Source: Streptomyces lincolnensis (GTDB taxonomy: Bacteria > Actinomycetota > Actinomycetes > Streptomycetales > Streptomycetaceae). Taken from it: 64,000 nt of DNA. The position numbers were made by a program, and so were the translations under genes. Below, one piece after another: positions 57,307 to 64,000 of this stretch. Below the pieces are notes generated by a model. That model was not told the origin of the DNA. It did no database searches and saw only the letters and a program-made list of their open reading frames with translations. Location of the stretch: assembly GCF_001685355.1 (NCBI RefSeq), contig NZ_CP016438.1:6820001-6884000 (forward strand). Direction: 5' to 3'. Numbering within the stretch: position 1 is the first letter of the stretch; each line of letters begins with the position of its first letter.

Positions 57307-58793
57307 GACGTCTGTTCGGCTCGGTCCGCGCCCGGGCGACCCTCGCCGCCACGCTCGTCGTCGCCGTGGCGCTGGTCGCCGCCGGGGCCGCCGTCCTGCT
57401 GTCCCTGCGGTCGAACCTGATCGGCCAGGCGGCCACCCAGGCCGAGCGCACCGCGCGGTCGGTCGCCACGGACCTGTCCATCGGGACGACGACCGGAAAG
57501 CTAGACCTGGACGAGGACGAGGAACCGGTCCAGGTCGTCGACGACAACGGCACGCTCCTGGCGGCCACCAAGGACCTCCAGCACATCAGCGGCACGGCCA
57601 CCGGCGCCGTGAAGCCGAAGCCCGCGAAGACCCCCGCGCCCGGCGCCACCACGCCCCCCGCTAACCCCGCGACCGCCGACGACAGCGACGACGACCCGGA
57701 CGACGCCCAGGAGTCCGATGGCGGGGAGGATTCGCTCGACGCCGGCGAGATCGACGACAGGACCACCTTCAGCAACGGCTCGGCGAGCATCGACAAGGAG
57801 ACCAGCGACTACCGCTTCGCCGCCGTCAAGGTGGAGACCAAGACCCAGGGCACGCTCACCGTCTATGCCGGCGCCCCCCTCTCCGCCGAACAGAGCGCCG
57901 TACGCACCGCGCTGAGCGTCATGCTGATCGGCTTCCCGCTGCTGCTCGCGGTCGTCGCGGCGGTGACCTGGCTGGTCACCCGGCGTGCCCTGGGCCCGGT
58001 CGAGGGCATCCGCGGCGAGATGGCCGCGATCACCGCCTCCGAGGACCTCGCCCGCCGGGTGCCGGTGCCGGACACCCACGACGAGGTGGCCCGTCTCGCC
58101 CGCACCACCAACGAGACGCTGGCCGCGCTGGAGACCTCCGTGGAACGCCAGCGACGTTTCGTCGCCGACGCCTCCCACGAACTGCGCAGCCCCATCGCCT
58201 CGCTGCGCACCCAGCTCGAAGTGGGCGCCGCGCACCCGGAGTTGCTGGATGTGGAGGGGGCCGTCGAGGACACCGTACGACTTCAGCGCCTCGCCGCCGA
58301 TCTGCTGCTGCTCGCCCGGCTGGACGCGGGGGAGCGGCCCGTCGCGGACGCCCGGTTCGACCTCGCCGCCCTGGCCCGCGAGGAGGCCGAGGGACGGGAC
58401 GGGGTGACGGTGGAGGCACCGCAGGCGGCGCGGGTGGCCGGGTCGCGGGGGCAGGTGGCGCGGGTGCTCGCCAACCTGCTGGACAACGCGCGGCGGCACA
58501 CCCGGTCCACGGTCGCGCTGACCGTGCGGTGCGAGGGGGAGTGGGCCGTGGCGGGGGTCGCCGACGACGGGGACGGGGTGCCCGCGGGCGACCGGGAGCG
58601 GATCTTCGAACGGTTCGTACGGCTCGACGAGGCGCGGGCACGCGACGACGGCGGCGCCGGGCTCGGCCTCGCCATCGCCCGGGACGTCGCCGTACGGCAC
58701 GGCGGCACGCTCACGGTCCGGGACGCACCGGCAGGCGGGGCTCTGTTCGAACTCCGCCTGCCGCTCGCCCGGTCGGGTGGGAGCGGGGCCTGA
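57303..58793 (+). CDS. Sensor histidine kinase with Asp-rich sensor domain
   Basis: The protein has 496 residues. The first membrane helix is at about residues 13-36 and the second at about 203-225. The extracellular part between them carries an unusual Pro/Ala then Asp/Glu-rich insert (DDSDDDPDDAQESDGGED), similar in composition to the PepSY protein. HAMP, HisKA (FVADASHELRSPIASLRT), and HATPase motifs (LLDNARRHT, DDGDGVPAGD, GAGLGLAIARDV) follow. It probably senses envelope cations or stress; the ligand is unknown. Confidence 0.93.
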   Translation: MRRLFGSVRARATLAATLVVAVALVAAGAAVLLSLRSNLIGQAATQAERTARSVATDLSIGTTTGKLDLDEDEEPVQVVDDNGTLLAATKDLQHISGTATGAVKPKPAKTPAPGATTPPANPATADDSDDDPDDAQESDGGEDSLDAGEIDDRTTFSNGSASIDKETSDYRFAAVKVETKTQGTLTVYAGAPLSAEQSAVRTALSVMLIGFPLLLAVVAAVTWLVTRRALGPVEGIRGEMAAITASEDLARRVPVPDTHDEVARLARTTNETLAALETSVERQRRFVADASHELRSPIASLRTQLEVGAAHPELLDVEGAVEDTVRLQRLAADLLLLARLDAGERPVADARFDLAALAREEAEGRDGVTVEAPQAARVAGSRGQVARVLANLLDNARRHTRSTVALTVRCEGEWAVAGVADDGDGVPAGDRERIFERFVRLDEARARDDGGAGLGLAIARDVAVRHGGTLTVRDAPAGGALFELRLPLARSGGSGA

Positions 58794-58813
58794 GGTGGGC
58801 TACGGACGCGGGG

Positions 58814-59290
58814 TCACGGGCGGCCCCGCTGGCTCCTCAGGTGTTCCGCGATCGGCTTGAGGCCCTTGTCGAGTTCCGCCATGGCATCGGGGTCCAGCAG
58901 GTCGATGAAGTGCCGCCGCACAGACGCCACATGATGAGGCGCGACCTTCTTCATCGTCTCCATGCCGTGCTCGGTGAGGACCGCGTACAGACCGCGCCGG
59001 TCCGACTCGCAGTTCTCGCGGCGCACGAGGTCCGCGTTCTCCATGCGGGTGATCTGGTGGGAGAGGCGGCTCTTGGACTGGAGGGTGGCGGACGCGAGGT
59101 CGCTCATCCGCATCCGTACGCCCTCCGACTCGGAGAGGTTCACCAGGATCTCGTAGTCGTTCATTGTCAGGCCGAACGGCTGCAAGTCCTTTTCGAGCTG
59201 GTACGTCAGCAGCCTGTTGACCTCCAGGTGGGTGCGCCAGGCGCACTGCTCCGCATCGGTCAGCCAGCGGGTGGCCGTTTCGGTCTCCAT
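58814..59290 (-). CDS. MarR-family transcriptional regulator
   Basis: The protein has 158 residues. The winged-helix signature is visible: LTMNDYEILVNLSE, MRMSDLASATLQSKSRLSHQITRMENADLVRRENCESDRRGLYAVLTEHG. It presumably represses itself and an efflux or other gene. The start is followed upstream by A/T-rich DNA (59290-59330) that contains a likely promoter (TAGACT on the minus strand). No obvious target lies beside it, since the adjacent AIM24 genes read the same way but are 97 bp upstream. Confidence 0.92.
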   Translation of the reverse strand: METETATRWLTDAEQCAWRTHLEVNRLLTYQLEKDLQPFGLTMNDYEILVNLSESEGVRMRMSDLASATLQSKSRLSHQITRMENADLVRRENCESDRRGLYAVLTEHGMETMKKVAPHHVASVRRHFIDLLDPDAMAELDKGLKPIAEHLRSQRGRP

Positions 59291-59386
59291 GAATGAAGTC
59301 TACCTAAAAGGTTGAAAGGCGAACTAGTGAGGGTGGGTATGGCGACGGCGCGCACACGTTCGACGTCACACTCCGCAGACTACCGC

Positions 59387-60238
59387 TCACAGCCCGAAGC
59401 GACGCTGGAGGTCCCCCAGCTGTCCGGGAAGACGCGGTGCGCCCGGCTGCTGTGAGCCACCCGGTGGCACCCCGTGCCCGCCGGGTACTCCGGCCTGCTG
59501 CGGAACCGCCCCCGTGGCCTGCTCGGCCATGAGAGCTTCGGAGGACTGGAGCAGTACCGTGCCCGCCCCGACGAACTCGAACTGGTGCTCCTCGCCGGAG
59601 GCTCCGCCGAGGCCCGTCATCGCACGTAGGCCGCCCATCAGGCCGGTCATGTAACCGTGGTCGTAGTGATGGCACGGCGAGGGGCAGTCCGCCCAGCCGA
59701 CGAGCGCCTGCGGGTCCACCCGGATCGGCGGTTCCATGAACACCACCGGGCCGTTGGAGGCGGCCACGAACTTTCCGCTTCCGATGAGTGTCAGAAAACC
59801 CGGCACGATCGACTGCTTGAGGGCCAGAGTTGGCTGAAAAGCGAGCAGATTGCCGGAGCGAATGGTCAGATTGCCGTCTTCCAGGTCGTACGAGTTCACG
59901 TCGAAGGCCCGGTCGGCGAGGAGCATCTTGCCCGAGCCCTCCGCCACGACCCAGTCGCTCGCGTGCAGAGGTGAATGGAAGGACGTGCGGACCAGACGGT
60001 CGAGGCGGCCGTGCCCGATGCCGTTGAAGTCCATCTGGCCGTAGTAGGCGATCATCTTCCCCTTCTGCAGGAACCACTGGCTCCCCTTGAGCTCCACGCA
60101 GAAGGTGTAGTTGTTGACGTTGTCGTCGGACGGCAGCGTCATCGGGTCGAACACGGTCGGACCGGCCGGGGTGCCGTGGGGCATTCCGGGGGGTGTTCCG
60201 TGAGGTGATCCGTGGGGCATTCCGTAGGGGGTGCTCAC
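59387..60238 (-). CDS. AIM24-family protein 1 (with His/Pro/Gly-rich start)
   Basis: The protein has 283 residues from GTG 60238, overlapping the next gene by 4 bp. It starts with a His/Gly/Pro-rich segment (YGMPHGSPHGTPPGMPHGTP) and then the AIM24/TIGR00266-like beta fold (WFLQKGKMIAYYGQMDF, WVVAEGSGKMLLADRAFDV, LTLIGSGKFVAAS). A cysteine/histidine stretch CPSPCHHYDH and a Gly/Pro-rich C-terminal tail make it the most divergent of the three copies. The function of the family in bacteria is unknown. Confidence 0.85.
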   Translation of the reverse strand: MSTPYGMPHGSPHGTPPGMPHGTPAGPTVFDPMTLPSDDNVNNYTFCVELKGSQWFLQKGKMIAYYGQMDFNGIGHGRLDRLVRTSFHSPLHASDWVVAEGSGKMLLADRAFDVNSYDLEDGNLTIRSGNLLAFQPTLALKQSIVPGFLTLIGSGKFVAASNGPVVFMEPPIRVDPQALVGWADCPSPCHHYDHGYMTGLMGGLRAMTGLGGASGEEHQFEFVGAGTVLLQSSEALMAEQATGAVPQQAGVPGGHGVPPGGSQQPGAPRLPGQLGDLQRRFGL

Positions 60239-60885
60239 AGCTTCTCCTCCGACGCCTGGACGTACACCGCGCCATGTCCGCTGAGCTCCAGCTGGAAGGC
60301 CTCGCCGGAGCCGCGGCCCACCATGTCCCGCCAGCCCAGCGCGGTGGACAGTTTGTTGCGGACGTCGCCGTGGTGGGCGACGTAGGCCTGGGGGTCGACA
60401 TGGACCGGGCGCTGCGGAGTGATGGGGACCTCGATGACGCCGCCGTGCGCCATGACCGCCACCGAGCCGTGGCCCTTGAGCGTGGTGGTGAACAGGCCCT
60501 GACCGCTGATCTGTCCGCGCACCATGCCCATGACGCCGCCCTGGGAACCCATGAACATGGTGCCCTGCTGGAGCGTGCCCTCGAAGGCGAGCAGGCGGTC
60601 CGCCTCCACGTAGAGGGTGTCGCCCGTCATGTTGATCACCTGGACGTGGTGGCCGCCGTGCCCGAACAGGATCGTGCCGCTGCCCTCGACGGTCATCAGC
60701 GGGGTGTCCTCGTTGGCCACCCGGCGGCCGATCATCGACGTGATCCCGCCCTGGCCGCCCTGGATGTTGGGCGTGAACGACACCTCGCCCTTGTACGCGA
60801 GCATCGCGCCGCGCTGGCTGAACAGCCGCTGGCCCGGCATCACCGTCGCCTCGACCATCTTCGAGTTGATCTCACGGAACGCCAT
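60235..60885 (-). CDS. AIM24-family protein 2
   Basis: The protein has 216 residues. It shares the fold pattern of its neighbours: MLAYKGEVSFTPN, GTILFGHGGHHVQVINMTGDTLYVEADRLLAFEGTL, GLFTTTLKGHGSVAVMAHGG, and GEAFQLELSGHGAVYVQAS. No membrane segment or signal peptide is seen, so it is probably cytoplasmic or on the inner membrane face. It lies in the middle of a three-gene unit, overlapping the downstream copy and 1 bp after the upstream one. Confidence 0.87.
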   Translation of the reverse strand: MAFREINSKMVEATVMPGQRLFSQRGAMLAYKGEVSFTPNIQGGQGGITSMIGRRVANEDTPLMTVEGSGTILFGHGGHHVQVINMTGDTLYVEADRLLAFEGTLQQGTMFMGSQGGVMGMVRGQISGQGLFTTTLKGHGSVAVMAHGGVIEVPITPQRPVHVDPQAYVAHHGDVRNKLSTALGWRDMVGRGSGEAFQLELSGHGAVYVQASEEKL

Positions 60886-60886
60886 G

Positions 60887-61525
60887 TCAGACCTCCCCCG
60901 CGATCGTGTTCCGCTCGCTCGGCTGGACGTAGACCAGGCCGTCGCCCTCGAAGCGGATCTGGAAGGCCTCGCCGCCGCCCTCGCCCATGAACGTGCGGAA
61001 GGTCACACCGGACTGGAAGGACTGGCTCAGGTTTCCCTGGTGGGCGATGTACGCGCCCGGGTCGACGGTGAGGGGGTACTGCCGGCTCACCCGCAGGACC
61101 ACCGCCGGGCCGTCCGACATGATCGCGGCCTGGCCGTGGCCCTCGATCGTCGTCGTGAACAGACCGTTGCCCTGTGACGCCCCGCGCAGGCCGGTGAACG
61201 ACGTGCCGGTGCGGAGCCCGGAGTCCGTGGCGAGCAGGTTGCTCGACTCCACGAACAGCTTGTCCCCCTGGAGGCTCACGAGGTTGATCTCCGAGGCGCG
61301 GTCGGCGAACCAGCACGTCCCGTGCCCCTTCACCTCCATCAGCGTCATCTGCTCACCGGTGATCCGCCGGGTGACCATCCCGCGGATGCCCTCGCCGCCG
61401 CCGCTGAGCTTCTTGAAGTCCATCTGTCCGTCGTACGCGACCATCGAGCCGTTCTTCGCCTTCACGGCGTCCCCGGTCATCTCGACGGCCAGCACCTTGC
61501 TGCCTTGAAGTCGGAACATCGCCAC
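60887..61525 (-). CDS. AIM24-family protein 3
   Basis: The protein has 212 residues from GTG 61525; ATG 61519 is an alternative. It is the first gene of the unit. The motifs are SMVAYDGQMDFKKLSGGGEG, GHGTCWFADRASEINLVSLQ, LFTTTIEGHGQAAIMSDGPA, and GEAFQIRFEGDGLVYVQPSE. The repeated GLFTT.(I/L).GHG and GEAFQ(I/L) elements show that copies 2 and 3 are close duplicates, with copy 1 more distant. The three may form a hetero-oligomer. Confidence 0.87.
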   Translation of the reverse strand: MAMFRLQGSKVLAVEMTGDAVKAKNGSMVAYDGQMDFKKLSGGGEGIRGMVTRRITGEQMTLMEVKGHGTCWFADRASEINLVSLQGDKLFVESSNLLATDSGLRTGTSFTGLRGASQGNGLFTTTIEGHGQAAIMSDGPAVVLRVSRQYPLTVDPGAYIAHQGNLSQSFQSGVTFRTFMGEGGGEAFQIRFEGDGLVYVQPSERNTIAGEV

Positions 61526-61870
61526 GGAGTGAAGGTAGCTCGCGGGCGGGCCCCACGGACAGGGCCTACGGGTGGAGACCTACCCTGAGCAGGCCCCTAG
61601 GGGGTGGCGGTTGTGGGCGTCTGATGCCTGCGGCGCGCTGTGCGGGTCCGGTGGGGGCGTGTGTAGCGCCTTGTGTCCGGTGGGTGGGTCGGGGCCGGGT
61701 CGGGGGGTGTCCGTCCTCGGTCCGGCGGTGCTGTGTCTTCTAGCTGTGCTGCGTGTTGGACGCCGGCCGCTGCGGGCGGACACCCCCCGCCCCGTCCCCT
61801 TACCGCCGTGGGCGGCCACAGCGCCTACGGCCCGGGGGCGCCTCATGCCTGACGGCGACTGCCGCTTTTC

Positions 61871-61912
61871 AGGGGCGCGGGGAACTGCGCGACCAGCCAC
61901 AACGAACCCGCA
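61871..61912 (+). repeat. Dispersed Streptomyces repeat, copy 1
   Basis: This 42-bp core starts AGGGGCGCGGGGAACTGCGC and continues GACCAGCCACAACG. It differs from the copy at 61994 at only two bases. Both are preceded by GGCGACTGC about 10-15 bp upstream, so the duplicated unit is nearer to 60 bp. I have seen this core often in Streptomyces intergenic DNA; its role is unknown. Confidence 0.75.
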
Positions 61913-61993
61913 CCCGCCATACGACCGAACAAGGCACCCCAGAAGGCGAAACCCGCACAGCCGGCCCTACGGCGACTGCGGACGCCTTCTTTT

Positions 61994-62035
61994 AGGGGCG
62001 CGGGGAACTGCGCGACCAGCCACGACGGACCCGCA
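61994..62035 (+). repeat. Dispersed Streptomyces repeat, copy 2
   Basis: It has the same 42-bp core as at 61871, in the same orientation and 123 bp downstream, with the changes A to G in two places (CACGACGGACC). A TTTT-AGG start precedes it. Confidence 0.75.
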
Positions 62036-62118
62036 GCCAACACACAACCTCACACCGCACCCCGCGAAGCGAACCGCACCCCCCGGCCTGTGATCGCTCC
62101 CGCGTTTGTCACAATGGG

Positions 62119-62136
62119 CGAACGCTTGTGCGTTCG
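62119..62136. promoter_or_regulatory. Palindrome upstream of DUF3817
   Basis: CGAACGC-TTGT-GCGTTCG is a perfect 7-bp-arm palindrome, 46 bp before the GTG start at 62183, and is a possible operator. It does not fit the spacing of a LexA site. Confidence 0.45.
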
Positions 62137-62182
62137 TTCACAAAACGGCCGATGTCGTCGCAACTCCCACCGAAGGTGACCC

Positions 62183-62527
62183 GTGGACCTCAAGACAGCC
62201 TCCGCCATCCGTCGTCTCCGTCTCGTCTCGGCGCCCGAGGCGGTTTCCTTCCTGCTCCTGCTGGTCTGCTCGGTGCTGAAGCGGACCACGGACTTCAATG
62301 CGGTGCCCGTGATGGGGATGGTCCACGGCGTCCTCTTCATCCTGTACGTGATCTTCTGGGCCGACGCCTGGAACCGTACGAAGTGGTCCCTGAAGACCGC
62401 GGCCCTCTACTTCGTGCTCTCGGTGCTGCCCACCGGCGGGTTCTTCGCGGAGCGCAAGCTCAAGCGGGAGGCCGAGGACGCGGTCATCGCCTCTCGGGCC
62501 CGCAAGGAAGGGACCGTGAGCGCGTGA
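62183..62527 (+). CDS. DUF3817 membrane protein
   Basis: The protein has 114 residues from GTG 62183. Three membrane helices (about residues 18-36, 44-64 and 73-92) carry the DUF3817 pattern: [45 protein letters not shown]. The function is unknown. It overlaps the next gene by 4 bp (GTGA), so translation is coupled. Confidence 0.85.
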   Translation: MDLKTASAIRRLRLVSAPEAVSFLLLLVCSVLKRTTDFNAVPVMGMVHGVLFILYVIFWADAWNRTKWSLKTAALYFVLSVLPTGGFFAERKLKREAEDAVIASRARKEGTVSA

Positions 62528-62817
62528 TCGTCGCCTTCTCCGTGACGCCGCTGGGCGTGGGCGAGGACGTGGGGGAGTACGTCGCCGACGCCGTCCGGAT
62601 CGTGCGTGAGTCCGGTCTGCCGAACCGCACCGACGCGATGTTCACCTCGATCGAGGGCGAGTGGGACGAGGTCATGGACGTCGTCAGGCGTGCCGTCGCC
62701 GCCGTGGAGGCGCGGGCGCCGCGTGTCTCGCTGGTCCTGAAGGCGGACATCCGTCCCGGAGTGACCGATGGGCTCACCTCGAAGGTGGAGACGGTGGAGC
62801 GGCATCTCGCGCAGTAG
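62524..62817 (+). CDS. MTH1187-family thiamine-binding-type protein
   Basis: The protein has 97 residues from GTG 62524. The ferredoxin-like fold of the MTH1187/YkoF family is visible: [65 protein letters not shown]. Members bind thiamine or its pyrimidine part, but the substrate of this one is unproven. It is co-transcribed with DUF3817 and followed by a strong terminator. Confidence 0.85.
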   Translation: MIVAFSVTPLGVGEDVGEYVADAVRIVRESGLPNRTDAMFTSIEGEWDEVMDVVRRAVAAVEARAPRVSLVLKADIRPGVTDGLTSKVETVERHLAQ

Positions 62818-62841
62818 CGGTAGCAGTAGGTACCTGAAGGA

Positions 62842-62879
62842 CGAGAAAACCCCGGCCCGCGCGGGCCGGGGTTTTCTCG
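62842..62879. terminator. Bidirectional palindromic terminator
   Basis: A perfect 38-bp palindrome has arms starting CGAGAAAACCCCGGCCCGC. It has T-runs on both strands and lies 24 bp past the thiamine-binding-type gene. Confidence 0.85.
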
Positions 62880-62888
62880 TGCCTGCTG

Positions 62889-62948
62889 TTTGAGCGATCG
62901 CTCAAAACCAGGTACCGTCTGGCTCAGGAAGCTTGAGCGATCGCTCAA
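62889..62948 (+). promoter_or_regulatory. Two identical TetR-type operators
   Basis: TTTGAGCGATCGCTCAAA (62889-62906) and TTGAGCGATCGCTCAA (62933-62948) are perfect palindromes about 43 bp centre to centre, four helical turns. They flank the presumed promoter of the SRPBCC gene at 62975. The regulator gene is not in the window. Confidence 0.7.
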
Positions 62949-62974
62949 ACAATGAGCCCACCTGGGGGATTCAC

Positions 62975-63727
62975 ATGGGTCTCTACATCGAGGCACACAT
63001 CCGTGCCGATCTCGACGACCTCTGGGCCCGGACGCAGGATCCGTCCCAGCACCAGCGCTGGGACCTCCGATTCACCGAGATCTCCTACCTTCCGCGCGCG
63101 GAGGGCGAGCCGCAGCGCTTCCGGTACGCCACCCGCGTCCTGCCCGGCCTCACGGTCGCCGGCACCGGGGTCTCCGCGGGTGAACGGGAGCGCCCCGACG
63201 GCACCCGCACCTCGGCCCTGCGCTTCGCCTGCCCGCACCCGCTCTCCCTGCTGGCCGAGGGCAGCGGCTACTGGCGCTACGTCCCCGACGGCGACGGTGT
63301 CCGCTTCCTCACCGGCTACGACTACCGCCCCCGCTGGGGCGCCTTCGGCGCGCCGGTCGACCGCCTGCTCTTCCGCCCCCTCATGGGATGGGCCACGGCC
63401 TGGTCCTTCGACCGCCTGCGCCTCTGGCTGGAGCAGGGCATCAGCCCCGAGCGGGCCCGCCTGAACTGGCTCATGGAACTGCTGGTCCGGGCCCTGGTCC
63501 TCACCGTGTGCGGAGTCGGACTGGCCACGGAGTCGGTCCTCCCCGCCTTCGGCCCGCTCGCCGCGTCGGTGGCGTTCCTCTGGCCGCTCCTCCTGGCGGC
63601 CGTGTGCTGCCTGGCCCTCCTCGCGCCGCCGCTGCCCCGTACCCCGGCCGCCCGCCGCTGCCTGCGCCAGCCGCCCACCCCCGTCAGCGCGCCCCGCCTG
63701 CTGCGCACCCTGGAGACCCCGCGATGA
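62975..63727 (+). CDS. SRPBCC-fold membrane protein
   Basis: The protein has 250 residues from ATG 62975, with GGGGGA upstream. The first 150 residues have the SRPBCC/START-like pattern (YIEAHIRADLDDLWARTQDPSQHQRWDLRF, RFLTGYDYRPRWGAFGAPVDR). Three hydrophobic segments follow at about residues 175-225, then a Pro-rich tail. The ligand is unknown. It overlaps the DUF4166 gene by 4 bp, and the pair is under the TetR-type operator. Confidence 0.85.
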   Translation: MGLYIEAHIRADLDDLWARTQDPSQHQRWDLRFTEISYLPRAEGEPQRFRYATRVLPGLTVAGTGVSAGERERPDGTRTSALRFACPHPLSLLAEGSGYWRYVPDGDGVRFLTGYDYRPRWGAFGAPVDRLLFRPLMGWATAWSFDRLRLWLEQGISPERARLNWLMELLVRALVLTVCGVGLATESVLPAFGPLAASVAFLWPLLLAAVCCLALLAPPLPRTPAARRCLRQPPTPVSAPRLLRTLETPR

Positions 63728-64000
63728 CCTCGATCTTCCGTACCGTCATGGGCGCCGACTTCGACCGTCTCCACCCCCAGTTGCAGCGCCGTTTCTCCGT
63801 GGGCCTGGCGAGCGGTGAGGCCTGCACGGGCCGGGGGGTGATGGACCGCGTCTGGCACGGCCCCGCGTTCGTCAAGCCGTTCCTGGCGCTCGGCACGACC
63901 CGGAACATCCTGGTCCCGAGAGCCGGCCGGCACGTCCCCTTCACCATCGAGAACGTCCCGTACACGGACACCCACGGCCGTGAGACGGTGACTTTCGTGC
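63724..64000 (+). CDS. DUF4166-domain protein (partial, cut by window end)
   Basis: The frame begins with ATG 63724, overlapping the SRPBCC gene. The 92 visible residues (SIFRTVMGADFDRLHPQLQRRF, then RGVMDRVWHGPAFVKPFLALG and HVPFTIENVPYTDTHGRETV) fit the DUF4166 family. The function is unknown. The rest lies beyond the window. Confidence 0.8.
   Translation, partial: MTSIFRTVMGADFDRLHPQLQRRFSVGLASGEACTGRGVMDRVWHGPAFVKPFLALGTTRNILVPRAGRHVPFTIENVPYTDTHGRETVTFV

Larger units (their letters stand above)
61526..62182. other. Gene-poor region with dispersed repeats
   Basis: I see no gene I can support in these 657 bp. The first 270 bp are G/C-rich without structure I can name. Two repeat units follow (61871 and 61994), then a hyphenated palindrome just before the DUF3817 gene. 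Confidence 0.6.

Noticed and set aside
62119..62136. SOS box upstream of the DUF3817 gene
   Set aside because: CGAAC and GTTCG are 8 bp apart. It is kept only as an unassigned palindrome.

Overview
The window is a stretch of chromosome from a Streptomyces. The evidence is a very high G+C content with G/C-ending codons, frequent GTG and TTG starts, ATGA/GTGA stop-start overlaps, the polar-growth genes scy and filP, a NucS mismatch endonuclease, the chitinase direct-repeat operator, and gene order matching what I recall of the Streptomyces coelicolor SCO5349-SCO5416 region. Gene names and synteny come from recognition of the protein sequences, not from a search.

Layout. Positions 1-3268 are the right end of an integrated actinomycete integrative and conjugative element: the tail of a replication protein, a small excisionase, a tyrosine integrase and a convergent lower-G+C PIN-like cargo gene. 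It abuts tRNA-Arg(CCG) at 3269-3340, whose 3' end is the probable attachment site. From 3548 to 10461 lie a lone receiver protein, an arginyl-tRNA-synthetase-like protein without catalytic motifs, and the aspartate-family genes lysA, hom, thrC and thrB. From 10870 to 21019 come rho, an LCP cell-wall ligase, rpmE, prfA, prmC, a Sua5/TsaC-type gene, a phosphatase-like protein with Ser in place of its catalytic Cys, a glyA-type gene and a WecA/TagO-type transferase. The complete F1Fo ATP synthase operon atpIBEFHAGDC fills 21330-29167.

From 29323 to 36127 are a DUF2550 gene, chitinase chiC with its promoter repeats and the adjacent chiR/chiS two-component pair, two small membrane proteins, a PduO-type cobalamin adenosyltransferase and a 3-hydroxybutyryl-CoA dehydrogenase. 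From 36302 to 46618 are a STAS protein, a large membrane-anchored NTPase-like protein with a Pro/Thr/Ser tail, nucS, an uncharacterised 130-aa protein, an LLM flavoprotein, a CxxC protein and two tandem ABC-2 transporter pairs. A decayed MFS/TetR pair follows at 46629-47564. Then come filP and scy, methylmalonyl-CoA epimerase, thiolase and meaB, and a PepSY lipoprotein-like secreted protein divergent from an OmpR-type two-component system. The end holds a MarR regulator, three AIM24-family proteins in a row, a 650-bp stretch of dispersed repeats, DUF3817 and thiamine-binding-type proteins, and a TetR-type operator pair in front of a SRPBCC/DUF4166 operon that runs off the window.

How the genes fit together. 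The acyl-CoA genes (mce, thiolase, meaB, hydroxybutyryl-CoA dehydrogenase) and the cobalamin adenosyltransferase serve the ethylmalonyl/methylmalonyl-CoA area of metabolism. Most of the rest is conserved core. The less explained parts are the PIN cargo between int and the att site, the catalytically dead ArgRS paralogue in the ancestral argS-lysA position, a dispersed GC-palindrome that appears to have landed in the start region of prmC (with a sister copy before atpA), the large hairpin between atpD and atpC, the Ser-for-Cys phosphatase, the membrane NTPase, and the triple AIM24 operon.
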